Below are positions 1-8,134 of a stretch of 64,000 nt of DNA, in pieces. A model generated the notes under the pieces. It worked only from the letters and a program-made list of their open reading frames with translations, did no database searches and was not told the DNA's origin. Source of the DNA: Palsa-870 sp035937155 (GTDB lineage: Bacteria; Chloroflexota; Dormibacteria; Dormibacterales; Dormibacteraceae); assembly GCA_035937155.1 (NCBI GenBank), contig DASYVJ010000077.1:1-64000 (forward strand), in the 5' to 3' direction. How positions within the stretch are numbered: the first letter of the stretch is position 1; each line of letters begins with the position of its first letter. Position numbers and translations under genes: made by a program.

Positions 1-547
1 CAGGATTGCGCACAGCGGTCACCGTGAGCTTGCGTGCCGCCGGCGCGCGCAAGCCTGTCACGTTCAGCTCGAGCAGCGCCTCGGCATCCGGCAATGCGGC
101 CGTTGCGTAGGTGCGGCCACGGACCCGCGTCACCGACAGAGCGGGCACTCGAAGGAGCAGCGCGGGGAAGCCGGACCACGGCCCGCCGGGCTCGCGATCA
201 GTTCGATACGCGAATCCGCCAACTGCAATGGGGCCTCTGAGCGCCGATGCGGTGCTGGGTCCCGTGAGCGAATCGGCAAGCCTGCGCCACAGCCGCGATG
301 CCGCCGTCAGCCTGTCGGTGCCGGCTTCGAAGTCGACGACCTTGCCGGCAGCGTCCTCGAGCGCGACGCCTCCTCTGGCGGCGACGATGTCGAAGGCTTT
401 GCCGAGTCCGGCGACGCTCACCGCATCAGGCATCGGTCGCTCGATGAGCAACACCTCATGGCCGTTGTCTCGCGCGGCGCCCACCAGGTCGATGAGGTCC
501 GGTGTGCGATCCAGCTCCCAGGTACGAACCGACGAAGCGGTGATCAT
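1..547 (-). CDS. menF: Isochorismate synthase, N-terminal part (runs off window edge)
   Basis: The first 182 codons read open from an ATG at 547 to the window edge. The stretch GPIAVGGFAYRTD followed by WSGFPALLLRVP matches the N-terminal beta-sheet region of chorismate-using enzymes of the MenF/DhbC type (typically GG..F.....W..F....P). Isochorismate synthase converts chorismate to isochorismate for menaquinone or siderophore synthesis. The catalytic C-terminal half lies outside the window, so anthranilate or aminodeoxychorismate synthase relatives cannot be excluded. The ATG overlaps the stop of the upstream MerR gene by 4 bases (ATGA), which fixes the start and implies co-transcription. 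Confidence 0.66.
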   Translation of the reverse strand, partial: MITASSVRTWELDRTPDLIDLVGAARDNGHEVLLIERPMPDAVSVAGLGKAFDIVAARGGVALEDAAGKVVDFEAGTDRLTAASRLWRRLADSLTGPSTASALRGPIAVGGFAYRTDREPGGPWSGFPALLLRVPALSVTRVRGRTYATAALPDAEALLELNVTGLRAPAARKLTVTAVRNP

Positions 548-1236
548 CGCTTCTCGATGTGTTCTCTCGCTGCGCGGAGCAGCGTCCGCTGAAAGTGATG
601 CCGGACCAGCGTGCCGCTCGCCTCAAGCAGGTCGTTGAACGTCTCCAGCAGCCGGCGCTCCGCAGCTTCGGTTGCACCACCCTCCGCCTGGATTCGCTCC
701 CGCACGTATCGGTCGAACAGATCGACGGCCTGTCGCGCCGTGCGGTCGACGCCGGCGGCGTATTCCTTGCCCAGCTCCATCAATGCGCCCAGCGGAACGC
801 CGGCGCCGATCAGCTTCATGCCGGCTGCGATCGCCTCCAGGTCATCTGACGGATACAGCGACTCGTCGCCGCCGTCGACTGGCACCAGAAGCCCGGCCTG
901 CTCGAGGCTCATGAGGAGCGGCTCGGCCACCCCGCTGCGCTCGGCGAGCTCGGCCAAAGTGAGGGTCTGAGGGGCAGCCGGCCGGGTCACGGCCGCGACC
1001 AGCGCCTCATCCGACGGTTCCAGCTCCCCGGTCAGGAAGCGCTGGATCACCGTCAGCGTGAATCCCTGCTGCTGCAGCTCCTTGATCCGGCGCAGCCGCT
1101 CCAGGTGGTTTTCGCCGTACCAGGTGACGCGCCCTTCTCGCCGCGGCGCCTCAAGCAGTCCCTTGCCCTGGTAGAACCGGATGGTGTCGACGGCGACGCC
1201 CGCCGAGCGCGCCAATTGTTCGATCCGGTACTCCAT
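544..1236 (-). CDS. MerR-family regulator with two MerR-type helix-turn-helix segments
   Basis: The 230-residue protein begins with a typical MerR DNA-binding head: YRIEQLARSAGV, then DTIRFYQGKGLL, at about residues 3-28, with the wing and GFTLTVIQRFL following. A second, shorter copy lies at about residues 90-155: LTLAELAERSGVAE, then MSLEQAGLLVP, YPSDDLEAIAAG and GAGVPLGALMEL. It reads like another MerR head in the same chain. The C-terminal 70 residues are helical, with no cysteine pair for metal binding. Classical MerR proteins carry one head and dimerise through a coiled coil. Its stop overlaps the menF-like start, so it may regulate that operon. The ligand is unknown. Confidence 0.82.
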   Translation of the reverse strand: MEYRIEQLARSAGVAVDTIRFYQGKGLLEAPRREGRVTWYGENHLERLRRIKELQQQGFTLTVIQRFLTGELEPSDEALVAAVTRPAAPQTLTLAELAERSGVAEPLLMSLEQAGLLVPVDGGDESLYPSDDLEAIAAGMKLIGAGVPLGALMELGKEYAAGVDRTARQAVDLFDRYVRERIQAEGGATEAAERRLLETFNDLLEASGTLVRHHFQRTLLRAAREHIEKR

Positions 1237-1272
1237 GAGTACTTACTCTAATGATCTCCCGGTGGCGTGGCT

Positions 1273-2394
1273 TCAGGGCGTGGGAGGCGTCGCGGGACAG
1301 CTGGCCGAGGTTGATGCCGACGAGCGGTCGGCCAGCGTTAGGGACACGATCATCGTGCTGTTTGCGCGCAGCACCGTGAGCTGAACGGTGTCGCCAGGGC
1401 CGTGTAGCTGGATGGCCCCGCCGAGCGTCTGGCCGTTGTTCAGATTTACGCCGTCGACCTTCTCGATCAGGTCGCCGGACTTGAGCCCGGCCTTCGCGGC
1501 GGGAGTCCCCGGGAGGGCGGCGGTCACAAGCACGCCGTAGCCCGCGAGATTTGTTCCGCCGGCCAGGAAAGCGTCCTCCGCCTGATAGCAAACGCCAATG
1601 TAGGGATGGCCGGGCTTGCGGCCCGCGATGAGGTCCTGCGCGATCCGCTTGGCGATGAGACTTGGGATCGCGTAGCCAATCCCCTGACCGGCGGCGTTCG
1701 TCGCCGTGTTCACGCCGATCACGTTGCCGTTGGCATCGGCCAGCGGGCCGCCCGAGTTACCGGGATTGATTGCCGCATCGGTCTGCATCACGTCGGGCAG
1801 GCTCTCGCTCGCCGATCCGCCGGTGCTCGCGGAGATGGTGCGGTGAAGGGCCGAGATGATCCCGGCCGTGACCGTGCTCTGGTTGCCCAGCGGGCTTCCA
1901 ATGGCGACGACCTGCTGTCCGACCGCGAGCTTGGTCGAGTCGCCGAACTGGGCGAGCGGAAGAGAGCCGTTGCTCACTTTCACGACCGCGATGTCCTGGA
2001 TCGGGTCGGTGCCCTGGACTGTCGCCGTGAAGTGGCGGCCGTCAGGCATCAGCACGATCACCTTGCTCGCATTGGCGACGACATGGTTGTTGGTGACCAG
2101 GAAGCTCGTGCCGTTTTGCTGCGAGATGACGAAGCCGCTGCCGATGCCGCCGCCGCCGGTCTGCGTCACGATCAGCTCGGCGACCGCCGGCCCCAGCACC
2201 TGCACGACGCGAGCCGGATCGAAACCGCTGGACGCAACTGGCGCGGGGCTCGCGACAGGAATGGTGACCACGGGACTGGTGCTCGCAAGTGGACTCGGAG
2301 TTGGTGATGTGCGACTGCCGAGCGGGTGAGTCGTGCACGCAGCGGCAACGAGGAGCCCTATCGCCAGGGCCGGCGTGAGCTTCACGAATTTCAT
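1273..2394 (-). CDS. S1C (HtrA/DegP-like) serine protease with PDZ domain, probable lipoprotein
   Basis: 373 residues. A short hydrophobic leader ending LLVAAAC gives a weak lipobox, so the protein is probably exported and lipid-anchored. The trypsin-like domain shows all three catalytic motifs: His in VTNNHVV, Asp in DIAVVKV and Ser in NPGNSGGPL. One PDZ domain follows (YIGV, then AAKAGLKSGDLIEKVDG). HtrA proteases degrade or refold damaged envelope proteins. The ATG at 2394 overlaps the stop of the lytic transglycosylase gene by 4 bases; a longer in-frame reading upstream has no family support. Cell-envelope quality control fits its neighbours, a transglycosylase and an FtsH-like protease. 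Confidence 0.9.
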   Translation of the reverse strand: MKFVKLTPALAIGLLVAAACTTHPLGSRTSPTPSPLASTSPVVTIPVASPAPVASSGFDPARVVQVLGPAVAELIVTQTGGGGIGSGFVISQQNGTSFLVTNNHVVANASKVIVLMPDGRHFTATVQGTDPIQDIAVVKVSNGSLPLAQFGDSTKLAVGQQVVAIGSPLGNQSTVTAGIISALHRTISASTGGSASESLPDVMQTDAAINPGNSGGPLADANGNVIGVNTATNAAGQGIGYAIPSLIAKRIAQDLIAGRKPGHPYIGVCYQAEDAFLAGGTNLAGYGVLVTAALPGTPAAKAGLKSGDLIEKVDGVNLNNGQTLGGAIQLHGPGDTVQLTVLRANSTMIVSLTLADRSSASTSASCPATPPTP

Positions 2395-3230
2395 CCGAAC
2401 GTGTTCCAGTAGTACATCCGATCGAGCCAGCCTGCATCCGTGCGATAAGCCCGCGCGAATGACTCGACAGAATCGACGTAGTCGTAATCGAGGTTGTAGT
2501 GCCAGATCGCCAGGCGCATGTTGTACGGCGCGCCGTAATGCACCAAGTAGCGCGCCGCCGCCAGGATCGCAGCGTGTGGGTCGTTGATGTCGCCGCCGTT
2601 GCCCCAGCTCGCCCACGTGCCCGGAAGAAACTGCATCGGCCCCTGAGCGCCCGCGGATGAGGGCCCGTTGATGCGGCCGAAGTTGCTCTCGATGTAATTG
2701 ATCGACGCGAGGTAGCTCGCGTCAACGCCGTAGAGGCGCTGCGCTTCGAGGTAGTAGGAGCGCAACAGGCTCACCGGCTTCGCGTCGGTATAGGGATGGG
2801 TGAAATGCACGTTGACCAGGTAGTACTGGTCGATCCCGCCGAGGATGTAAAGCGAATGCAGCGCGGCGATCGAGTTCTGCACCGGAGCTCGTACTCCTGG
2901 AGGCAGCAGTGGCAGCACGGCGCCCTCCACGCTCGCGTAGCCCGCGAGCTCGTAGACCCGCAGCTCTTCCTGACGAGCGGCGGCCCGAAACGCATAGGCC
3001 GCCCGATCCATCGCGAGCTCCTTGCGCATCGATTCCATCACGCCCGACGGTTGCTCGGCCCCGATCGCGGCGAGCTCTGCAGAGGCCTGGTCCATCGCGA
3101 GCTCGGCGGCGATTATGCGAGCCGCTTCATGACGTGGGTTGGGACCGAGCCCAGGATCCTGCGCGTGAGCTGTTTGCGCCGGAAGGGCTAAGACAACCGC
3201 GACCAGGGCCGCCGCGGCAAGTCGGATCAG
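2391..3230 (-). CDS. Secreted lytic transglycosylase (SLT fold), CTG start proposed
   Basis: The C-terminal 110 residues carry the SLT core: catalytic Glu in YIESNFGRI, then GAQGPMQFLPGTW, and AARYLVHYG with IWHYN. These enzymes cleave the MurNAc-GlcNAc bond of peptidoglycan with anhydro-ring formation. The first ATG (3095) leaves no export signal. Reading upstream in frame from a CTG at 3230 adds 45 residues that make an excellent signal peptide: IRL, a run of Ala/Val/Leu, then PAQTAHA before QDPG. That CTG overlaps the TGA of the FtsH-like gene (CTGA), the spacing seen at other junctions here. The mature N-terminal half is helical and unassigned. Confidence 0.84.
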   Translation of the reverse strand: MIRLAAAALVAVVLALPAQTAHAQDPGLGPNPRHEAARIIAAELAMDQASAELAAIGAEQPSGVMESMRKELAMDRAAYAFRAAARQEELRVYELAGYASVEGAVLPLLPPGVRAPVQNSIAALHSLYILGGIDQYYLVNVHFTHPYTDAKPVSLLRSYYLEAQRLYGVDASYLASINYIESNFGRINGPSSAGAQGPMQFLPGTWASWGNGGDINDPHAAILAAARYLVHYGAPYNMRLAIWHYNLDYDYVDSVESFARAYRTDAGWLDRMYYWNTFG

Positions 3231-5350
3231 GCCGACTCCGATACGGCAGCGATCGGAGCCCGCTGGTCGGGCACGGTCGGGAGGTCCTCCGGGTAGGGGT
3301 CCGTATCGACCACCGCCCTCATACCCACCGAGTCGAGCAGTCCGCTGATCTCGACGCCCATCAGCTCTCCCTGAGCGATCAAGGCTTCAGCCGCCTGGTC
3401 GATCGCTTCCTTGTTGACGTACATCAGGCGCCAATCGTCTATGTACGCGGATCCCAGCAGCTGGGCAACCACGCGCCGGCTGCGAGGGTTGTTGATCACG
3501 GCGCCAACCCATGTGCCCTGTGCATGCACTCCTTGGGTAACCTCGGCCACTGAAATCAACTGCTCGCCGATGCTCGCCGCCTTGGCTGACAGTTGAGGGT
3601 CCAGCCTGTCCGGGCCCATGCCGATCGTGCCGACCATTCTTGACGCGGTGGCAGTGGCCTGCACGAGGTCCATGAACACCCCGCTGGTGTTCTCGCCGTA
3701 GAAGACATGCTCACAAGCCAGGGAGCCCAGCGCGTGTCGAATATGGGCCGCCAGCTGCGAGCGGAACTCCAGCCACTCTTCTTCGGCGGGAAGGGACTTG
3801 TGATAGCCGCCGATCTCGCCATGCGTCGTGGCACGACGCCGTATCGACAGTCTTACGTGGGAGTGGTCAGTCATGAAAAAGTGCGAAGCCACCGCGTGGC
3901 CGAGCTCGTGGCGTGCGACGGCGACCTTATCCCGCTCGGTGTATTCGACCGGAATCGCGAGGCCGGCTTCGACGTTGCCCATCGCCTCCCGAATGTCCTT
4001 CCACTGGATGAGGTCGCGGCTGTCCTCGAACGCGTACAGGAGCGCAAGCGAAAGCACCTGCTCGATGTCGGCCGGCGAGTACTGGTCGGTGATGCGCGCG
4101 AATTCCTCGCGCCGGCTGGGCGTGTCCAGGGAAGGGTCGTGCTTCTTCTTGTCGAAGTAGAGCCCCGCGATGTCCTTGCGGTCCTCGCGGTTTGGCAGGC
4201 GGAACACGATCTGACGGCCAAAGCGCCCGGGCCTGGTGAGCGCTTCGTCGAGGACCGACGGCCGGTTGGTCGCGCCGATGAACAGGATGTTGTAGTTGGG
4301 CGCCTTGAGCGCCGGGATGCGCAGCTGCAGCCTCGTGCCGTTGAAAGCGATCACGCGTGGGATGAACAACCCGTCGAGGGTGAGGTTCACCAGGCCGCGC
4401 AGCTGGCGGATCATCATGCCCGGGTTGTCGATGCCGTCCATCAGGACCAGCAGCATGTTCAGTCCGAGCTGACCGCCGCCGAACATCCCGCCCATGCCGC
4501 CGCCCATGGCACCCGCGCCCTGCGTGCCGGACCGTTTCTGCCCCAGGGCATCGATCTCATCGATGAAGACGATGCAGCCGCCCCACGTCTTGGCCTTCTT
4601 CCGCGCCGCGCGGACCATGAGGAAAACGCTGAGTGCGTCTATGCCCAGGAACATGCCGGCGAACGAGCCGCCAGCCGCGATGTAGATGGGGACATGGAGG
4701 GTGGAGGCAATCGCCTTGGCGAGCATCGTCTTGCCGGTGCCCGGAGGTCCGACCATCAGCACGCCGCGCTCGCGCTTGCCGCCTGCCTTGACGTAAAGCC
4801 TTCCGTGCTCGATCAGCCGCAGGATTCGGCGCATCTCTGTGACCGCGGCCTTCTGGCCGCGGACGTCGTCCATGTTCACCCCGAAGTTCGCGTCGTCGGG
4901 GTTGATCATGGTCTTGCCGATTCGCGTGTAGATGTAGAACGGGCCCAGGAAAAGCGCGAAGTTCGCCGCCAGCAAGAACAGCACGTAGAGGAGGTTGGTG
5001 AGCCCCGCGACGATGGCTTGCGGAAGGGCGTTGAGAGCGTCGACCGGCTCGAGGCCGAAGAGGAAGTAAGCGCCGGCGAAGTAGAGGATGGGGAGCGCGG
5101 CCAGGAAAAGCGCGCGGCGCCAGAAGATCGCCCGGTTCGTCTCGACGGTCCGAGTGAGGGTGTCGGCTTCCGGCGAGATGCGCTCTCTCAGGATGAGCGA
5201 GCGACGCACCATGCTGAACAAGCCGCGGCAGAGAAGCATGGCCACGAGAGCGTCGGCGATCGACCATGCGATGCCTAGCTGCAAGAAGATGTAGGTGAAC
5301 GCGAACGTCGATGCACCTACGAAAAGCGTGAAGATCCAGAAGATGATCAC
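3227..5350 (-). CDS. FtsH-like membrane AAA+ zinc metalloprotease, divergent form
   Basis: 707 residues with hydrophobic segments at about 1-45 and 75-145. These are followed by an AAA+ module with Walker A GPPGTGKT (201-208), Walker B FIDEID (262-267) and the sensor region ATNRPSVLD. The protease domain has the zinc motif HELGH (481-485; usual FtsH HEAGH) and a likely third ligand, Asp561, in SGVFMDLVQATATASRMV. A glycine/methionine-rich loop precedes an insertion at about 309-352, between LLVLMDGID and the sensor strand, that ordinary FtsH lacks. The N-terminal membrane part is also longer than in FtsH. It probably degrades membrane proteins; it may be a lineage paralogue rather than the main FtsH. 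Confidence 0.86.
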   Translation of the reverse strand: MIIFWIFTLFVGASTFAFTYIFLQLGIAWSIADALVAMLLCRGLFSMVRRSLILRERISPEADTLTRTVETNRAIFWRRALFLAALPILYFAGAYFLFGLEPVDALNALPQAIVAGLTNLLYVLFLLAANFALFLGPFYIYTRIGKTMINPDDANFGVNMDDVRGQKAAVTEMRRILRLIEHGRLYVKAGGKRERGVLMVGPPGTGKTMLAKAIASTLHVPIYIAAGGSFAGMFLGIDALSVFLMVRAARKKAKTWGGCIVFIDEIDALGQKRSGTQGAGAMGGGMGGMFGGGQLGLNMLLVLMDGIDNPGMMIRQLRGLVNLTLDGLFIPRVIAFNGTRLQLRIPALKAPNYNILFIGATNRPSVLDEALTRPGRFGRQIVFRLPNREDRKDIAGLYFDKKKHDPSLDTPSRREEFARITDQYSPADIEQVLSLALLYAFEDSRDLIQWKDIREAMGNVEAGLAIPVEYTERDKVAVARHELGHAVASHFFMTDHSHVRLSIRRRATTHGEIGGYHKSLPAEEEWLEFRSQLAAHIRHALGSLACEHVFYGENTSGVFMDLVQATATASRMVGTIGMGPDRLDPQLSAKAASIGEQLISVAEVTQGVHAQGTWVGAVINNPRSRRVVAQLLGSAYIDDWRLMYVNKEAIDQAAEALIAQGELMGVEISGLLDSVGMRAVVDTDPYPEDLPTVPDQRAPIAAVSESA

Positions 5351-5913
5351 GGCGGGTCACTCACTATACGTGGCTCGGTTTCGGCCGGCCCGGCGCTCGA
5401 TCGCATGGCCAGCAGAACAACCATGGCGATCCCGATTGCGATGATCACGTCTCCCGGGCTGTAGGCCTCGCCCACAAATCGCCCGATGGGCCCGGGCAGA
5501 GCGATCCAGTCGGCCAACCAGTTCAGGTTCGTATTCGCGGACATCAACGTGTACTGGCCGAGGGTCCCACTGTGGACCAGGGGACCGGCCAGCTCCGGCG
5601 CCACCGGCATGCGTGAACCATTGGTGGCGATCACTACGAGGTTGAGGGCGCTGCCAACCGCGATGAGCCAGATGCCCCGAACCAGCTCGATCTGCCACAG
5701 CGTCCAGGCGAGGAGCGCGGTCAGAGCGGCCAGGTAGACGTACTGAACGCCGTCGACACGGCTGAACGGCGTGAGCAGGATCGCAGCGCGAACGACGAGA
5801 GCAGCAACCACCAGCCAGGGCCATCGCAATCGGATCCGGGCCAGGTTTTCGAGGCTTCCTCGAGTCGCCCAACCCACGATGAGGCCGAGCGCGAGGGCGG
5901 CCAGCCACAGCAT
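5347..5913 (-). CDS. DUF5317-type integral membrane protein
   Basis: 188 residues with about five hydrophobic segments (starting LWLAALALGLIVGW) and a conserved-looking loop, VVIATNGSRMPVAPE, followed by HSGTLGQYTLM and an amphipathic stretch, LNWLADWIALP. The NG..MPV loop is what led me to DUF5317, a family common in GC-rich Gram-positive and Chloroflexota genomes with no known function. It overlaps the FtsH-like start by 4 bases, so the two are probably translated together and the protein may be a partner or substrate of that protease. That last point is inference. Confidence 0.7.
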   Translation of the reverse strand: MLWLAALALGLIVGWATRGSLENLARIRLRWPWLVVAALVVRAAILLTPFSRVDGVQYVYLAALTALLAWTLWQIELVRGIWLIAVGSALNLVVIATNGSRMPVAPELAGPLVHSGTLGQYTLMSANTNLNWLADWIALPGPIGRFVGEAYSPGDVIIAIGIAMVVLLAMRSSAGPAETEPRIVSDPP

Positions 5914-5917
5914 CTAA

Positions 5918-7096
5918 CTATTCAGCCGCGAGCCGAGACGCTGCTCCTGCCAGGACCTTGACGCCGATCGGCAGCGCTTCCTCATCGATGCGGAACCCGG
6001 GCGAGTGATGCGCCGGAGGCGGCTTGCCTTTCGGCATCGCTCCGAGCATGAAGTAGCACCCCGGGATCCGCGTCAGGAACTCTGCGAAGTCGTCACTCAC
6101 CGTCAGCGGCCGGCCCAGCACGCTCGCCCTGTCTCCGATGAGCGCCCGACCCACATCGAGCACGGTTCGCGTCACGTTGGGCTCATTCATCAGCGGCACC
6201 GTGCCATGCACGAGGTCGAGCTTTGAGCTCACTTCGAACTCGCTGTCTGTCTCGCGCAGCAGGTCGTGCAGGCGGCCCAGCGCCTGCTCGCGCAGCGAGG
6301 CGTTGAACGTACGCAGGCTGCCCTTGACCACCACGCCGCGAGGCACGATGTTCCACGCTCCGTCACTTCTGATGTCGCCGACGGTGGTGTGGCACTGCAC
6401 GCCGTCCTGTTCGAGACCCTCGACGACCGTATGGAGCCGCTCGACAAAGAAGGCCTGCGCGGCCAGGACGTTTCCGCGGCGGCCCATCATGCCGCCGTGT
6501 CCACCAGGTCCGGTCACGCTGATCTCGTAGGCGTCGGATCCGGCCCACATCAGACCGGGCTTCGAAACCACCGTGCCCGACTCCATGAAGCTCGTCACGT
6601 GCAGTCCGATGACGGAGTCGGGATGGTGGTCGTCGAGGAGACCCTTGGCGATCATCGCCTTGGCACCGGCGACGATCTCTTCGGCGGGCTGGAAGACGAA
6701 GAGGTAGCGACCGCTCACATCCCAGATGCGATCGACGAGGGTGCGCGCGACGCCGACCATGATCGCCATGTGCGCGTCGTGACCGCACGCGTGCATTCTC
6801 CCGTCGATCCGCGACGCGAAATCGACGCCCGATTCCTCGTGTATCGGCAGCCCGTCGATATCCGCACGCAGCATCACGGTCTTGCCGGGCTTGCCGGTGT
6901 CGAGCAGCGCCACGACTCCCGTTTCGGTCGGGCACGGTTTGAGCTCCAGGCCCAGCTGGCGCAGGCGCTCAGCGAGCTGGCGGCTCGTCTCGTGCTCGCT
7001 GAAGCTCACCTCCGGATGGCGATGGAAATGACGCCTGAGCTCGATCACCTCGTCCAGCACGGACTGGCTTGGCGTGGGCGTCGTGCTCTCAGTCAT
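5918..7096 (-). CDS. M20D-family amidohydrolase (N-acyl amino acid / hippurate hydrolase type)
   Basis: 392 residues, the usual length. The metal site is visible: HACGHDAHMA supplies His and Asp, QPAEEIVAGAKAMI supplies the Glu pair, IGLHV supplies a His, and HHSPGF near the C-terminus supplies the last His. The lid domain lies between (GGHGGMMGRRG). Family members hydrolyse N-acyl or N-carbamoyl amino acids, hippurate, or indole-amino-acid conjugates; the sequence does not say which. The start overlaps the response-regulator stop by 8 bases, so it is likely the last gene of a unit that begins with the regulator. Confidence 0.88.
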   Translation of the reverse strand: MTESTTPTPSQSVLDEVIELRRHFHRHPEVSFSEHETSRQLAERLRQLGLELKPCPTETGVVALLDTGKPGKTVMLRADIDGLPIHEESGVDFASRIDGRMHACGHDAHMAIMVGVARTLVDRIWDVSGRYLFVFQPAEEIVAGAKAMIAKGLLDDHHPDSVIGLHVTSFMESGTVVSKPGLMWAGSDAYEISVTGPGGHGGMMGRRGNVLAAQAFFVERLHTVVEGLEQDGVQCHTTVGDIRSDGAWNIVPRGVVVKGSLRTFNASLREQALGRLHDLLRETDSEFEVSSKLDLVHGTVPLMNEPNVTRTVLDVGRALIGDRASVLGRPLTVSDDFAEFLTRIPGCYFMLGAMPKGKPPPAHHSPGFRIDEEALPIGVKVLAGAASRLAAE

Positions 7097-7892
7097 GGAG
7101 GGCCACCAGGTGGTATCCCCGCGGGGTCGCCCGCACGAGCTTCTGGCCCAGGCCCGGCTCGAGCTCGTCGAGACGCCGCCTCAAGGTCAGGAGCGCGGAG
7201 TGCACGGTCGAGTGAGCGGCGTTGCTGCGGAACAGGCCGGCTTCGATGAGGTCGCGAGCAGTGGCGGACTTGGAGCCCTGCGCGAGAAAGAGGACGAGTG
7301 CGGTCTGCTGCTGGGTCAGGCGGATCTCCTCGCGGCCGAGCTTGACCGATCGTCGAGTCGGGTCGAACTCCAGCCGGCCGAAGAGATAGCTGCCTGGCCG
7401 GCCGGTGCCGCGCTCGACAAGGCGTGCCGCGAGGTCGGAGTAGATGTGAGCCATCGGTACGTTGCCCTTGACGAAATATGAGCTCGCGCCAAGCTCGTAG
7501 GCCTTGCGGATCGAAGCAGAGTTGACCTGAGCCGCCGACAGCACGATGACCGGCAGGCCTGGATGGTGCTGGCGGATCCACTGCAGCAGCTCGAAGCCCG
7601 AATCCTCGCCTTCGTCCAACACCAGGTCGAGCAGGACGGCGGCCATGCGCTCCCGTTCGAGGAGCTCCATGGCTTCGGGTGCCGAGGACGCGACTGAGGG
7701 TCGGTAACCAAGGTCGTGCAGGTCGATCCTGAGCTGCTGAAGCATCGCAGCCTCGTCTTCAACCACCAGCACAGACGAACCGAGGACATCGGCAGGGCGG
7801 TAAACCTCCAGCCCAGGGGGCAATGGAGGCAGCCGCACCTCGCGGTTACGAGCGGGACCGCGTTCCCGGCCGCTGACCCTGCGATTTTCCAA
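7089..7892 (-). CDS. OmpR/PhoB-type response regulator
   Basis: 267 residues. A receiver domain (about 40-155) has the acidic pair in VVEDE, the phospho-acceptor Asp in VLLDLVLDEG and the conserved Lys in YFVKG. A winged-helix effector follows: RRSVKLGREEIRLTQQQ, then ALLTLRRRLDELEPG and LVRATPRGYHLV, the OmpR signature. A 35-residue proline-rich extension precedes the receiver. The TTG start at 7892 is supported by GGAGG five bases upstream. It is divergent from the locus holding the receiver-only protein and the large kinase, and is the only DNA-binding output there. A pair of direct repeats just upstream may be its own operator. Confidence 0.9.
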   Translation of the reverse strand: MENRRVSGRERGPARNREVRLPPLPPGLEVYRPADVLGSSVLVVEDEAAMLQQLRIDLHDLGYRPSVASSAPEAMELLERERMAAVLLDLVLDEGEDSGFELLQWIRQHHPGLPVIVLSAAQVNSASIRKAYELGASSYFVKGNVPMAHIYSDLAARLVERGTGRPGSYLFGRLEFDPTRRSVKLGREEIRLTQQQTALVLFLAQGSKSATARDLIEAGLFRSNAAHSTVHSALLTLRRRLDELEPGLGQKLVRATPRGYHLVALHD

Positions 7893-7907
7893 GGGACCCT
7901 CCTACAT

Positions 7908-7940
7908 GACTCTTAAACATTATTCGCTGACTCTGAACAT
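7908..7940. promoter_or_regulatory. Tandem direct repeat, candidate operator
   Basis: GACTCTTAAACAT (7908-7920) and GACTCTGAACAT (7929-7940) recur with a 21-base period, two helical turns, in an unusually AT-rich stretch. It lies 15-48 bases upstream of the response-regulator start and about 75 bases before the small peptide ORF at 8016. OmpR-type regulators bind direct repeats on one DNA face, so autoregulation is a reasonable inference. No confident -35/-10 pair was seen. Confidence 0.4.
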
Positions 7941-8015
7941 ACGGCTACGAATGGCACCGCCCATACTTCCTTTCGGGCCTGGCGTCAGTTGGAAAAACAA
8001 AGGGGTGTAAGAGGG

Positions 8016-8129
8016 ATGACTTGGGGCTTTAAGTTGCAGCGGGTCGCGTTCGCACTTGTAATCATGGGAGCTTTGGCGCTTGCTTCAGGTGCCAACTGGA
8101 TCAACGTCTGTTACTTGCTCGACTGGTAA
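8016..8129 (+). CDS. Possible 37-residue exported or membrane peptide
   Basis: The ORF from ATG 8016 to TAA 8127-8129 reads MTWGFKLQRVAFALVIMG, then ALALASGANW and INVCYLLDW. It has a basic N-terminus, one hydrophobic segment, a plausible signal-peptidase site (ALASGA) and a short tail with one cysteine. AAAGGGG about 11 bases upstream may act as ribosome binding site. It sits between two response-regulator genes, opposite in direction to both, and downstream of the AT-rich direct-repeat region. I do not recognise it. A signalling or kinase-modulating peptide is possible but speculative, and so is a chance ORF. Confidence 0.42.
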   Translation: MTWGFKLQRVAFALVIMGALALASGANWINVCYLLDW

Positions 8130-8134
8130 ACGAT

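Noticed and set aside
3707..5278. 523-codon plus-strand frame opposite the FtsH-like gene
   Set aside because: Composition rich in Arg, His and Glu with no fold pattern; the opposite strand has all protease motifs. GC-rich shadow.
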